NCBI GenBank assembly: GCA_016235345.1
Contig: JACRLG010000002.1
Location: 158,965-222,964, forward strand
DNA length: 64,000 nucleotides
Reading direction: 5' to 3'
DNA from: Deltaproteobacteria bacterium
GTDB lineage: Bacteria; Desulfobacterota; Desulfobacteria; Desulfobacterales; Desulfatibacillaceae
The position numbers were made by a program, and so were the translations under genes. Below the pieces are notes generated by a model. The model searched no databases and was not told where the DNA came from. It saw nothing but the letters and a program-made list of their open reading frames with translations. Shown here piece by piece: positions 50,490 through 59,296 of this stretch; the stretch's first letter is position 1; every line of letters begins with the position of its first letter.

Positions 50490-53186
50490 CTAATGAGGCC
50501 CGCCGTTGGTCTTTACGGGCAGGATGATGTCGCCCGCCCTGTACATGCCCTCCAATTGGGCGGGCACCTCAAAGGACGCCTGGCCGTAGGGGCTTTCGGG
50601 CGAAAGGGGCCGGATGACGCAGGGGCCGGAACCGGGCGCCATCACCAGGAAGCGCCCGTACGAGTCGGTGAAGGTCAGCTCGTTGTTGCCGCCTTCGGCT
50701 TTCGGGAATTGAATCTCGCAGGGAAGTTCCTTTACCGGCTCGCCTTTTTCGTCCACCAGGCGGCCCAAAACCTGGAACCTGGCGGTGGTTCCCACGTAAA
50801 GCACAGTTCCGCTCTTGTAGCTTGGGAAAAGGGTGGAATAGGCCTCTTTCGGGATATAGGTAAGGGGCGGCTCTTCGGGCTCGCACCTCACGTTGGCGAG
50901 CCGGTAGGAGTAAAGATCGGGAACCACTGCAGGCAGGAAAAGGAGAGATTCAGCCTGCGCGCCGTTTTTCGTGGGGTTTACGAGGATTTTTCTGCCCTCG
51001 CAGTTTTCAACTCCCTTCACCAGGAGAAAACTGTCCCGAACCGGCCTCGATATCCCGAAATTTCCGTCGGCGAATACGATGCTGCTTTGAAGGGCTAAAA
51101 GTGTGCGGTTGAAGGTTTCGCCGTCGCCGCTTCTTCTTTCGGTTATCTCGTGGGTGACGGAAGCCCTGCCAAGGTTGGATGTGTAGGACGCCCCGGCTTC
51201 GAGTTCATCCGTGTCGTCGTCCCGGCCCGCCGACACGTAGCCCCTTGCTGCTCCAGGGTTGCCGGAGGAGCTGGTCTGCCAGTCCCACCTTGCGTCCACG
51301 CCCCCGTCCCAGGCCTTGGACGCCGTAAGGCTCTGGCCCTTTTGGGGCCAGTAAAGGGAGATTCCGAGATAAGCCTCGGAACTGCTGCGCCCGTCCGGGT
51401 CCACGGCGTACCTGGCGGAAAGGCCCGCCGCCAGACACTGTCGTAATCTCCAGGAAACACCGGCCGTTGCATAATAGGATTCGGTCGCTTCGGAGTCGCG
51501 CAACAAATCGCATCCTAAGCCCATGTTGGCCGTAAGATCATTCGGCAGCCTGAATGTTGTCGAAGCCGCAGTTTTGACCTTCTGCCTGTTGTAGGGCGCC
51601 GAATTGGCGACGGTGGCGAAATTTTCGCCCAGATATTCCGCATAGACCCGCCACCTGAGATCGTAAATAAGGCCCAGATCTATCCTCCGGCTGGTGAATG
51701 ACAGCCTGCCCGCCCAGTCCTCCCCGTAATTCTCAAGGGCGCTGGCCGCAGCATCCATCTGGAAGGTGCCGAAACCGAAGGCCATTGCCGCATCACAGCC
51801 AAGCACCGCGTGATGGGACCTCGCCTGCAGAAAGCCGCCTGCGGTGAACCGGTCCGTAAGGCCCCTTTGGTAGTAGAGGGACGCTCCGGGCTCATCGCCG
51901 TCATATTCGTAGCCGCTGCCGATGGTTTTTCGCATGACCCCGGCGTTGAAGGAGAACCGGTCCCTTCCCCTGGAAAGCAGGATCGCTTCCCGGATGAAGG
52001 AAAAATTGAGGGTCTGCCGCCTTCCCGCTGCGTCCCTAATCCTGAGCTCCACCTCGTTTTCGCCGCTAACGAAGGGGAAATCCCTTAAGTCCTGGTCTCC
52101 GGCTTCGAGTTCCAGGGTATTGCGCAACACCCCGTTTATCCAGATTTCAACGGTGGACGGATTTTCAAGGTAAAAGGAAAAATCTCCGGTGGGATAGGTT
52201 ATCTCGTGGGGTTTCAAGGAATAGTCCCTGGAAACGCCAATTCCTCCAAGGCTCATCACAGACTGGTACCCGGAAACCTGGTAGCTCAAATCCCCGCCCG
52301 AAAAACGAAGGGCCCGTGGGGCAAGGTCCTTTACCAGGCGGACGTCCCTGCGGCTCCATTCGTCTTCGTTGCCCTCTTTGTAAAGCCCCGCGCCCTCAAG
52401 TACCCAGCCCTTCAACTGGAAGGCCCCGTCCAGGCCCACCCCAAGGGGCCCGCGTTCGGAGCCGCCATTCGAGGGAGGATCGTCGTACTGCTGTTGCGCG
52501 CTCCAGTTTATAAAGGCCGAAAACGGCTCCGGAGGTTTTCCGCCTGCGGTGAAGGGATCGATCCTGCCGCCCGAAAGGCTCCGGGCGCTTCTGACCAGAA
52601 GCCTTGGCGGCACCCTGAGGAAAAACCTGAATGTGGCCGGGTCCACCTCGGTTTCGATTCCAAGGGCATGGAGCGAGCTGGTGTCCATGAACCCGGCCTT
52701 GGGGGCGGCCTCATTTACGGATTTCATGATTTCGGGCTTCAACATTCCCGAAAGCACCTTCAAAAGCGGAACCGGATCGAATAAGCCCGCCGTGGGCTCG
52801 CCCGCCCAGTCCATCTCCACCTTGCAGCAGAACTTGCCGTTCACCACAGCGTATACCCAGAACCTTTGGGGCGCGATCTTGGGCATGGGGGTGTGAAAAA
52901 CCTTTTCGTAGATTTCCTCACGGGTCATCTGGGGGGGGACCGGCTTGGGCGCCTGGGTGGCAGGGCTTGGGGACCCCGGCTCCGCCGGTGAGGTTGCCTG
53001 GGCAAGCAGGGGCTGCGCCTGGATAAGGGCGAAAAAAACGAGGGACAGGACTAAAAATTGAAGCGGGCGCAAAACCCCGGAAGATGCGGAGCGGGGCCGG
53101 ACCGGGCCTGTGCGAAGAAAGGAACCTTCCCTTATCACTGGGCAGGGTTCGGCCTCCTCAGCGATTTTGTGGATAGTGGAGTCCAT
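50490..53186 (-). CDS. Fimbrial outer-membrane usher (PapC/FimD family)
   Basis: About 898 residues from ATG 53186; a GTG nearer the signal region is possible. After a hydrophobic export signal (FLVLSLVFFALIQAQPLLAQ) a proline-rich linker leads to an N-terminal chaperone-binding part. The usher barrel follows: VRLVKDLAPRALRFSGGDLS, YQVSGYQSVMSLGGIGVSRD, a plug/beta-sandwich segment (VEIWINGVLRNTLELEAGDQ) and FPFVSGENEVELRIRDAAGR. Many beta strands follow, then two C-terminal sandwich domains with YGRFLVMAPGSGPCVIRP. It exports and polymerises pilins at the outer membrane. It lies after the chaperone gene in the same direction. Confidence 0.88.
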   Translation of the reverse strand: MDSTIHKIAEEAEPCPVIREGSFLRTGPVRPRSASSGVLRPLQFLVLSLVFFALIQAQPLLAQATSPAEPGSPSPATQAPKPVPPQMTREEIYEKVFHTPMPKIAPQRFWVYAVVNGKFCCKVEMDWAGEPTAGLFDPVPLLKVLSGMLKPEIMKSVNEAAPKAGFMDTSSLHALGIETEVDPATFRFFLRVPPRLLVRSARSLSGGRIDPFTAGGKPPEPFSAFINWSAQQQYDDPPSNGGSERGPLGVGLDGAFQLKGWVLEGAGLYKEGNEDEWSRRDVRLVKDLAPRALRFSGGDLSYQVSGYQSVMSLGGIGVSRDYSLKPHEITYPTGDFSFYLENPSTVEIWINGVLRNTLELEAGDQDLRDFPFVSGENEVELRIRDAAGRRQTLNFSFIREAILLSRGRDRFSFNAGVMRKTIGSGYEYDGDEPGASLYYQRGLTDRFTAGGFLQARSHHAVLGCDAAMAFGFGTFQMDAAASALENYGEDWAGRLSFTSRRIDLGLIYDLRWRVYAEYLGENFATVANSAPYNRQKVKTAASTTFRLPNDLTANMGLGCDLLRDSEATESYYATAGVSWRLRQCLAAGLSARYAVDPDGRSSSEAYLGISLYWPQKGQSLTASKAWDGGVDARWDWQTSSSGNPGAARGYVSAGRDDDTDELEAGASYTSNLGRASVTHEITERRSGDGETFNRTLLALQSSIVFADGNFGISRPVRDSFLLVKGVENCEGRKILVNPTKNGAQAESLLFLPAVVPDLYSYRLANVRCEPEEPPLTYIPKEAYSTLFPSYKSGTVLYVGTTARFQVLGRLVDEKGEPVKELPCEIQFPKAEGGNNELTFTDSYGRFLVMAPGSGPCVIRPLSPESPYGQASFEVPAQLEGMYRAGDIILPVKTNGGPH

Positions 53187-53233
53187 GACATGTCCGATTA
53201 AAGAATCCAGCAAACTTTGTCAAGACCGCAGCC

Positions 53234-54022
53234 CTACTTTGTCGCCGTGTATTCCGAATCCGGCTCGATCTCCACCTTTACAGGCCCTTTGGGCAAGGCC
53301 TGGGGCCATGGCAGGACAATCTTTAAGGAATCCCCGGGCAGAAACTTGGTTCCCACCTTGTGGTCGGCATGGCCCACCACCACCGCCTTTTCGGCCTGAA
53401 CTCCGCCGTCCTTGTCAAGGGGGGCGATCCTAATGCAATATCCCTGCATGTTGGCAAGCCCGGTGCCACGGTTGGCGCAGGTTACGGTCAGTTCCGCCGC
53501 CTCGCCCTCCCATCCCGCAACCGACTCCACCACCACCTTCGGCTTGGCCTTTTTGGGGGTGATATAGACAATACCCCTGTAATTGAACAGGACGTCTATC
53601 TCGATCCTGGCCTTGCCCGGAGGCAGATCCTCCTTTTCCTCGCCAAGGGGAACGGGAACCTGTTTGGCCAAGATGTGGTAGCCCCTTTCCTCCTTTATGT
53701 CGCCGGGGCCGATCCAGGCCACCTGCACCAGCCGGGTTTCCTTGGGCATGAGGACGACACGGGCGGGATACAACATGAAATTTTGCATGGCGTCCTCTTC
53801 CACGCCCACGGCCTTGCCGGTTTCGTCCCTCTTGAAACGGCTGATCGTTATTTCAACGGCCACCGGCTTGTCTGCCTCGTTGCTCAAGGAATAAATCCGG
53901 CTGGAATTTTTTCCCGATGGCGAAAGGCTCGCAACCGAAGGCGAAAAGGAATAGGCGAAAGCTGGGGCCGAAAACGCCAGAAGGAGACAACATGCCGAAA
54001 TCAAACGTTTTATATGCATCAT
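53234..54022 (-). CDS. Periplasmic pilus chaperone (PapD-like)
   Basis: 262 residues from ATG 54022 behind GGGAG (a longer frame upstream lacks a signal). The signal peptide is RLISACCLLLAFSAPAFAYS. Two Ig-like domains follow: YSFSPSVASLSPSGKNSSRI, then VEITISRFKRDETGKAVG and ARVVLMPKETRLVQVAWIG, which is the conserved G1-strand/cleft region of PapD chaperones; VLFNYRGIVYITPKKAKPK opens the second domain. It caps pilin subunits in the periplasm before delivery to the usher. A hairpin separates it from the upstream pilin gene, likely lowering its expression relative to pilin. Confidence 0.85.
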   Translation of the reverse strand: MMHIKRLISACCLLLAFSAPAFAYSFSPSVASLSPSGKNSSRIYSLSNEADKPVAVEITISRFKRDETGKAVGVEEDAMQNFMLYPARVVLMPKETRLVQVAWIGPGDIKEERGYHILAKQVPVPLGEEKEDLPPGKARIEIDVLFNYRGIVYITPKKAKPKVVVESVAGWEGEAAELTVTCANRGTGLANMQGYCIRIAPLDKDGGVQAEKAVVVGHADHKVGTKFLPGDSLKIVLPWPQALPKGPVKVEIEPDSEYTATK

Positions 54023-54081
54023 GGCTCCCTCCGTTTCGATGATTATTTTATGTGCCTTCCAACTGTCCTTCAACTGGAAAG

Positions 54082-54111
54082 CCCGGCCACCCACATCAGG
54101 CGGTGGCCGGG
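54082..54111 (-). terminator. Attenuator-like hairpin between pilin and chaperone genes
   Basis: CCCGGCCACC (54082-54091) and GGTGGCCGGG (54102-54111) form a perfect 10-bp stem with a 10-nt loop, 58 nt after the pilin stop codon. It has CTTTCC rather than a strong T-run, so it may be a partial terminator or a 3' stabiliser. Confidence 0.55.
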
Positions 54112-54168
54112 TTGTTGCGGCGGGCCGGAGCTTGGCTCTCCGGGTTGGGGGTTAGGGAGCTTAGATGG

Positions 54169-54750
54169 TTAGGGGATGGAGAGGGTCAGGGTGATGGTGT
54201 TTTGATACACACCTTCCAGGAGGCTGGTATCGGCGTTCCACTGGATTTCGAGGTTGGCTGCGTAGTCCACAGTGGCTGTTGTGCCGAGGCCGGGAAGGCC
54301 GGTGTGAAAGCTCTGGGCGCCGCCGGTCATGTCCTGGTAGCCCGCAACCTGGGGATTGGTGAGGCCGGCACCAAGGGTGCCGCCGGTCTGGACGATCCGC
54401 ATCTGCTGAATCTGGATGCGGTCGGCGTAGGTGCCGGTATCAACGCCTATCAGCGCGGCCACGGTGCCGGTGCGAAGGAGCCCGCCGGAGTTGGAGGAGG
54501 TGACGTCCAGGCTCCAGCCGTCCTGGTAGTTGTTGTTGATCACGAGTCCGACCACGGCGATGTCGGTGCCGCCGTCATCCAGGGAGTTGCCGCCCGCGCC
54601 CACGGTGGTGTTGATGTCCGAGGTGTAGGTGTCGCCTGAAATGGCGTTGATGGGATCGACCTCGCCTATGATGACGCCGGCGAAAACCTGACCGGAAACG
54701 AACACCATGCCTGCCAAAATCAACGCTGTTGCCAAGAGGGCTTTCTTCAT
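54169..54750 (-). CDS. Putative pilus subunit
   Basis: 193 residues from ATG 54750 behind AAAGGAG. It has a signal peptide (ATALILAGMVFVSGQVFAG), then Gly/Thr/Asn-rich beta segments ending in VYQNTITLTLSIP; the alternating pattern near the end is typical of pilins that donate a strand. There is no cysteine pair in the mature part, unlike classical type 1 pilins. It is the first gene of the chaperone-usher set (pilin, chaperone, usher), which is the main support for the assignment. I would not call it more precisely. Confidence 0.7.
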   Translation of the reverse strand: MKKALLATALILAGMVFVSGQVFAGVIIGEVDPINAISGDTYTSDINTTVGAGGNSLDDGGTDIAVVGLVINNNYQDGWSLDVTSSNSGGLLRTGTVAALIGVDTGTYADRIQIQQMRIVQTGGTLGAGLTNPQVAGYQDMTGGAQSFHTGLPGLGTTATVDYAANLEIQWNADTSLLEGVYQNTITLTLSIP

Positions 54751-55316
54751 TTTTCTTCTCCTTTGGTGTTGGGGGGGTGCGGGGGCCAATCCCCGCTTGG
54801 TTCCGCATCTTTGCGGCTCGTTGCATTATTATAGAAGCAAAAGCCTTGCCAAAATGCCCCGGGACCCCCAAAAAAATTTCAACAGGCTGTTTTTGATATA
54901 TAAAAAATTTTTTAACCCGTGGCCGACGGACTTTTCTTCAGCAGTTCTCCGGCCCCGCCACTATCAAAACGATAGCACCCTCTCAATATTTTGAGAAAAC
55001 TATCTCAAAGAGAGACAATAATATGAATTATTATGAAGTGATAATGTCGGCACCGATACCAATAATATCCAAAACGATCCATTTTGGCTCTTTTTCCCTG
55101 AAGGGGCGCATGACCACGCCATGCAGGCTAACAAGGGCCGGGGCAGGCTCTTCCGAGAAGCCCCCCCTCGCCCTCTGTCCAAAAATTTTTTTTGAGGATG
55201 CCAGGCGGGATTGCCAATTTCACGTGGAAGAATTATATGGATTGGTGTAATATTTTCAGCTCGTATCACAGAAAAATGTCATTAACCGACACCTGGACCA
55301 CAACGGGGACATAACC
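54751..55316. other. Divergent non-coding region between pilin and PilZ-USP genes
   Basis: This is about 565 nt with no recognisable gene. AT-rich around 54890-55060, with short dyads CTATC/GATAG (54960-54974) and TCTCAATATTTTGAGA, which may be regulator sites. A CTTCCGAGAAG-type hairpin lies near 55148-55164. The two promoters must lie here. I looked for a c-di-GMP riboswitch and did not find one. Confidence 0.4.
55210..55238 (+). promoter_or_regulatory. Possible promoter of the PilZ-USP gene
   Basis: TTGCCA (55210-55215), a 17-nt spacer and TATATG (55233-55238) lie about 80 nt before the GTG start. Only fair matches. Confidence 0.35.
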
Positions 55317-56135
55317 GTGAGCCACGAAAAAAGAATCAGCCCACGAATCCCGTGCGGCCTGGAATGCACGGTGAAGGGCGTTCCGGGTGATATCGAGGTG
55401 GTGAACATAAGCGAAGGCGGCGTTTTTCTTGGTGGAAAAAACCTGGAAGCATTGCCGCTTGGGAAAAAAATCGAACTTCTTCTGCATCTCCCGCTGGAAA
55501 AGGAGCCCTTCGCCATCAAGGCCCGCGTGGTTCGGAAAGCCGCTTACGGCGTCGGCGCGGTTTTCGAGGAGTCCCCCCAGAGGCGCGAGCAGGGCCGCCA
55601 CGTTTATAATGTTCTTCGCCACACCCTGCCGGTAAGCGCCCAAACCCCTGCCAAGGCCACAGGGGAGCGTCGCGCAAGCTCCCTGCTCCGTACTCACAAG
55701 GGCAGGTCAACCGCCCTTATCCTCGCCAGCCTCAAATTCACCGCCGCCGGAGTCGCCGCAGCCAGGGCAGCCGTTGAAATGGCCCGTGACACGGGGGCAT
55801 CCGTCGTGATATTCCACGCCTTGGACGGCCACCTGGAAGGAGCGCCGGTGTCGGACCCCCGCCGCCGGTCGGCAGCCGACGAGGCGCATAAGCGTTTCGA
55901 GACTCTTGTAAGGCCGCGCCTGCCGGATTTCGAGCGCCTGGAGTTCCACTGCGAGCCGGGCTATCCCGCAGACGCCATCTGCCAGGCAGCCACCGCCTTT
56001 GGCGCCGACATGGTGGTGATAGGCTGCCACAGGGGAAAAAACATGCTCAACCTGGACAGGGTGGATATTGTTGGCATGGCGGTCTTTGAAAAATCGCCAT
56101 GCAAGGTTATGCTGGTTCCATATAAGGAGGATTGA
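55317..56135 (+). CDS. PilZ domain fused to a universal stress protein domain
   Basis: 272 residues from GTG 55317. Residues 3-105 are a PilZ domain with both c-di-GMP-binding motifs: RxxxR as RISPR (6-10) and NxSxGG as NISEGG (31-36). Residues 125-272 form a Usp domain (STALILASLKFTAAGVAAAR, ADMVVIGCHRGKNML near the nucleotide-binding G-x2-G, then PCKVMLVPY). A PilZ-USP fusion is an uncommon combination; it could link c-di-GMP signalling to a stress or nucleotide response. Together with the pilus operon next door it may relate to surface attachment. The stop overlaps the next start (TGATG). Confidence 0.85.
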   Translation: MSHEKRISPRIPCGLECTVKGVPGDIEVVNISEGGVFLGGKNLEALPLGKKIELLLHLPLEKEPFAIKARVVRKAAYGVGAVFEESPQRREQGRHVYNVLRHTLPVSAQTPAKATGERRASSLLRTHKGRSTALILASLKFTAAGVAAARAAVEMARDTGASVVIFHALDGHLEGAPVSDPRRRSAADEAHKRFETLVRPRLPDFERLEFHCEPGYPADAICQAATAFGADMVVIGCHRGKNMLNLDRVDIVGMAVFEKSPCKVMLVPYKED

Positions 56136-56944
56136 TGAAGCAGTTATCCGGGCCGACCATGAAAAAATCTCACGTTTTCGCCATGTTTTTGGCCCTGGCC
56201 GTTCTCGCTTTCTTCGCACTCTGGCCCCTGAACCCGGCGCCCGCCGCGCAGACAGACATAAGCGCCTTCAAACCCGGTGAAAAACTTATAATGAAGCTTT
56301 ACTGGGAGTTCGTCCCGGCTGGCGAGGCGACCCTGACGGTTCTTCCCGACACCGTTATAAAGGGCGAGCCCGCCCGGCATTTCATGCTCACCATAAAAAC
56401 CAACAATTTCGCCGACACCTTCTACAAGGTGCGCGACCGGGTGGACGCCTACACCGATCTTGCCATGACCCGGTCCCTGCGCTACGTGAAAAGCCAGCAC
56501 GAGGGAAGCTCCCACCACGAGGTGACGGTGGATTTTGACTGGAAGAACAACAAGGCCCTCTTCACCGAGGATGGCCGCGCGGAAAAACCCACCGGCATAA
56601 GCCCCGGCACCTTCGACCCGCTTTCCTTCTTCTACCGACTGCGCCTCATGAGCCTTGCGGCAGGCAGCAGCGTGACGCTTCCCATAACCGACGGGAAAAA
56701 ACACGTTGAGGCCATAGGCAGGGTTCTTAAAACCGAACAGATGGAAGTAATCGGCAAAAAGCGTAAGGTGGCCCTTTTCGAGCCGGAGTTGAAGCATGTT
56801 GGCGGGGTGTTCAAGCAAAGCCCCAATGCAAAACTTCACATCTGGTTTTCGGACGACGACAAAAAAATACCCGTGCGCATCAAAAGCGGCGTTGTGGTGG
56901 GGAATTTTACGGCAAGGCTCATAGAAGCCCGCAACGTCTGGTAA
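56135..56944 (+). CDS. DUF3108-family secreted protein
   Basis: 269 residues from ATG 56135, behind AAGGAGG; its first base overlaps the PilZ-USP stop. The signal peptide is VFAMFLALAVLAFFALWPLN...AA. The domain starts FKPGEKLIMKLYWEFVPAGE and shows YVKSQHEGSSHHEVTVDFDW, DPLSFFYRLRLMSLA, then VGVFK-like end strands; this is the DUF3108 beta-barrel-like fold seen in periplasmic proteins. Function unknown. It is translationally coupled to the PilZ-USP fusion, so the two may act in one envelope response. Repeat R10 begins right after its TAA stop. Confidence 0.85.
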   Translation: MKQLSGPTMKKSHVFAMFLALAVLAFFALWPLNPAPAAQTDISAFKPGEKLIMKLYWEFVPAGEATLTVLPDTVIKGEPARHFMLTIKTNNFADTFYKVRDRVDAYTDLAMTRSLRYVKSQHEGSSHHEVTVDFDWKNNKALFTEDGRAEKPTGISPGTFDPLSFFYRLRLMSLAAGSSVTLPITDGKKHVEAIGRVLKTEQMEVIGKKRKVALFEPELKHVGGVFKQSPNAKLHIWFSDDDKKIPVRIKSGVVVGNFTARLIEARNVW

Positions 56945-57070
56945 CGCGGGCTGGTCAAAAACGCGATCCGCTGTGTTGAGTGTCAAAGCCAACTCCGCCA
57001 CGTACCTTTGGTACGCTTGCTCGTTGGCTTTTCGCTCGCCTTGCGGCTCATCGTTTTTGACCAGCCCGCG
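56945..57070 (+). repeat. Hairpin repeat R10, long form
   Basis: Perfect 19-bp outer arms CGCGGGCTGGTCAAAAACG (56945-56963) and its complement (57052-57070). The inner stem AAAGCCAAC/GTTGGCTTT (56985-56993, 57023-57031) encloses GTAC/GTAC. The stop TAA ends on the base before. The box is CGCGATCCGCTGTGTTG; the distal box is CTTGCGGCTCATCG, a variant of the family box. Confidence 0.85.
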
Positions 57071-57106
57071 CGCCGTGCTTTAAAAAGGCCGTCCGATGGA
57101 TTCAAT

Positions 57107-57151
57107 AAAAAGGGGAAGCGCTTCCGGGAGACGGAGACGCTTCCCCTTTTT
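57107..57151. terminator. Bidirectional rho-independent terminator
   Basis: AAAAAGGGGAAGCG (57107-57120) and CGCTTCCCCTTTTT (57138-57151) are perfectly complementary, with A and T runs at both ends. It serves the plus-strand DUF3108 unit and the minus-strand dnaJ-like gene. Confidence 0.85.
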
Positions 57152-57179
57152 AAGAGAAATGCGGGCGGCTCGTCTGACG

Positions 57180-57206
57180 CCGCAGTTCGCGTTTTTATTC
57201 AGGCTG
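57180..57206 (-). repeat. Half hairpin repeat R11 directly after a stop codon
   Basis: On the minus strand, after the dnaJ-like TAG stop (57209-57207), CAGCCTGAATAAAAACGCGAACTGCGGCGTCA is present but no second arm or TTTCATCG box follows. This is the same stop-proximal half as R2. Confidence 0.6.
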
Positions 57207-58139
57207 CTACAGGCCGGTTTCGGCGAGCTTCTTGACCAGTTCCGCCTGGTCGGGGGAGAGTTTTTTGGGAACCGTCACCAGGATTTTCACGTAAAGGTCC
57301 CCGCGCTTTTTTGTCTGCATGTCGTAAAGACCCAGGCCCGCCATTCTCATTTTTGTCTGATGCCGGGTTCCTGGCGGAACTTTCAGGCTGTTCCGGGTTC
57401 CGTCCACAGTAGGGACTTCAACCGACGTTCCCAGAACCGAATCCGTAAGTTTGATTTCGCGGTCAACGTGAAGATCAAGGCCCTCCACCTTGAAAATCGG
57501 ATCGTCCAGAAGTTTGCTCTGGATGAAAAGGTCCCCCGCAGGGCCTCCCGATTCCCCCGGCTCGCCCTTGCCCGAAAGCCTGAGCTTGCGCCCTGAAACC
57601 ATTCCGGCGGGAATCTTCACCGTCATCTTTTCCTGGCGGCCCTTGTGGGTGAAGCTGATGGTCTTTTCCGCGCCGTGGACCACCTCGTTTAGCGTGAGTG
57701 GAAGCTCATAAACCAGGTCCGTGCCCTTTTGGGGGAAATGCGTCCCGCCCATGCCGCCGAAGGCCCCGCCGAAAGGGTCGCCGCCGCCGCCCGTGCGGAA
57801 TGAGAACTTGCGCCCGCCGCCGCCGAAGGCCCCACCCCCACCGCCGAAGCCGAAACTGCGGAGTATTTCGTCCAGGTTGGAGCCGCCGAAAATGTCCTCC
57901 TGGCTGTAGCGCTCTCGGAAACCCTCGCTTCCGAAAGTGTCGTACTGCTGGCGCTTTTCCTTGTCCGAAAGCACCGCGTAGGCCTCGCTGATCTCCTTGA
58001 ACCGCTCCTCGGCGCTCTTGTCGCCCTTGGCGTGGTCCGGGTGATATTTCATGGCGAGCTTCCGGTACGCCTTCTTTATCGCCGACTCGTCAGCGTCCTT
58101 GGCCACGCCAAGCACCTTGTAATAATCTTTTGAAGCCAT
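57207..58139 (-). CDS. DnaJ-class co-chaperone without zinc finger (CbpA-like)
   Basis: 310 residues from ATG 58139 (another start 7 codons earlier is possible). The J-domain is [20 protein letters not shown], with HPD in [21 protein letters not shown] Gly/Phe-rich region follows ([13 protein letters not shown]), then two DnaJ_C substrate-binding domains ending [19 protein letters not shown]. There are no CxxCxGxG zinc fingers, so this is the CbpA/type II class. It stimulates DnaK ATPase and binds unfolded proteins. It stands alone and is bounded by a bidirectional terminator. Confidence 0.92.
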   Translation of the reverse strand: MASKDYYKVLGVAKDADESAIKKAYRKLAMKYHPDHAKGDKSAEERFKEISEAYAVLSDKEKRQQYDTFGSEGFRERYSQEDIFGGSNLDEILRSFGFGGGGGAFGGGGRKFSFRTGGGGDPFGGAFGGMGGTHFPQKGTDLVYELPLTLNEVVHGAEKTISFTHKGRQEKMTVKIPAGMVSGRKLRLSGKGEPGESGGPAGDLFIQSKLLDDPIFKVEGLDLHVDREIKLTDSVLGTSVEVPTVDGTRNSLKVPPGTRHQTKMRMAGLGLYDMQTKKRGDLYVKILVTVPKKLSPDQAELVKKLAETGL

Positions 58140-58340
58140 AGGTTCCGCCGTTTTCACCATTATATTTAACGCAGCAAAGGCCCTCTTTTTATGCGGCAGG
58201 ATCACCCGCCGCTCCCAGGGCCTTTAAGGGGTTGATTCAATAATAAGAAAGAGGCGGTCGGGTGTCAAGGAAAGCCGGAGCGGCAAAAAATCCGGCGAGA
58301 GAATTTTTTGGGGATTCCGCACCAATCGCGGCTCTTGGGG

Positions 58341-58391
58341 AAAAAAAGGCGGGCCGGTCCTTTTCCGTCGAAACAGGGCCAACCCGCCTTT
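58341..58391 (-). terminator. Rho-independent terminator of the sucCD operon
   Basis: On the minus strand AAAGGCGGG with GGCC (58391-58374) pairs with GGCC-CCCGCC (58356-58348), followed by seven T (58347-58341). It lies 20 nt after the sucD stop codon. Confidence 0.85.
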
Positions 58392-58411
58392 ACATGCATC
58401 ACCGTTCTTTT

Positions 58412-59293
58412 TCAGATTATCTTAGCAAAAACCTCTTTGGCCAGCACTCCCAGGCCGCCAAGGTTTTCGCACACCGATATGCCCGCTTCCTTCATTGCCG
58501 CGATTTTCGCCGTGGCCGTGCCGGACGAGCCGGAAATTATGGCTCCGGCGTGCCCCATGCGACGCCCCGGAGGAGCGGTGAGACCCGCGATGAAGCCTAT
58601 CACGGGCTTTTTGACCTTGGCCTTCACAAAGGCCGCCGCGTCCTCCTCGGCGCTTCCGCCGATCTCGCCCACCATCACTATTCCGCGCGTTTCAGGGTCA
58701 TTATTGAAGGCTTCCAGGCAGTCGATGAAATTGGTGCCGTTCACAGGATCGCCGCCTATGCCGATGCAGGTGGTCTGGCCGATTCCCTGCTGCGTAAGCT
58801 GGTGCACCACTTCATAGGTTAAGGTGCCGGAGCGGGAAACCACGCCGATTGGGCCGCCCGGCTTGTGGATGACGCCCGGCATGATGCCCACCTTGCACTC
58901 GCCCGGGGTGATGATTCCGGGGCAGTTGGGGCCGATGAGGCGCGTGCTGCTGCGGGCCAGGTAATTTTTCACCCGCATCATGTCCAGAACCGGGATGCCC
59001 TCGGTTATGGCCACCACCAGGGGAATGCCTGCGTCTATTGCTTCGAGTATTGCGTCCGCCGCAAAGGGGGGCGGAACAAAGATCATGGCACAGTCCGCTC
59101 CCGTGGCTTTTTTCGCGGAGGCCACGGTGTTGAAGACCGGGATTCCGTCCACGTCCTGCCCGCCCTTGCCGGGGGTGACGCCTGCAACCACATTGGTTCC
59201 GTAGGCCTTGCAGGCCAGGGTGTGGAACTGGCCTTCCTTGCCGGTGATTCCCTGAACAACGACCCTCGTATTAGTGTTAACGAATATGCTCAT
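58412..59293 (-). CDS. sucD: Succinyl-CoA synthetase alpha subunit
   Basis: 293 residues. The CoA-binding Rossmann part begins [20 protein letters not shown], and the phosphorylated His is in [35 protein letters not shown] is the usual central motif. With SucC it makes succinyl-CoA and a nucleoside triphosphate reversibly. It starts 3 nt after the sucC stop, so the two are co-translated. In this setting it probably serves the methylmalonyl-CoA route as well as the TCA cycle, which is inference from the neighbouring carboxyltransferase genes. Confidence 0.97.
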   Translation of the reverse strand: MSIFVNTNTRVVVQGITGKEGQFHTLACKAYGTNVVAGVTPGKGGQDVDGIPVFNTVASAKKATGADCAMIFVPPPFAADAILEAIDAGIPLVVAITEGIPVLDMMRVKNYLARSSTRLIGPNCPGIITPGECKVGIMPGVIHKPGGPIGVVSRSGTLTYEVVHQLTQQGIGQTTCIGIGGDPVNGTNFIDCLEAFNNDPETRGIVMVGEIGGSAEEDAAAFVKAKVKKPVIGFIAGLTAPPGRRMGHAGAIISGSSGTATAKIAAMKEAGISVCENLGGLGVLAKEVFAKII

Positions 59294-59296
59294 GGA

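Noticed and set aside
54951-55316. c-di-GMP riboswitch upstream of the PilZ-USP or pilin gene
   Set aside because: The conserved GEMM core segments are not found on either strand; only short dyads are visible.
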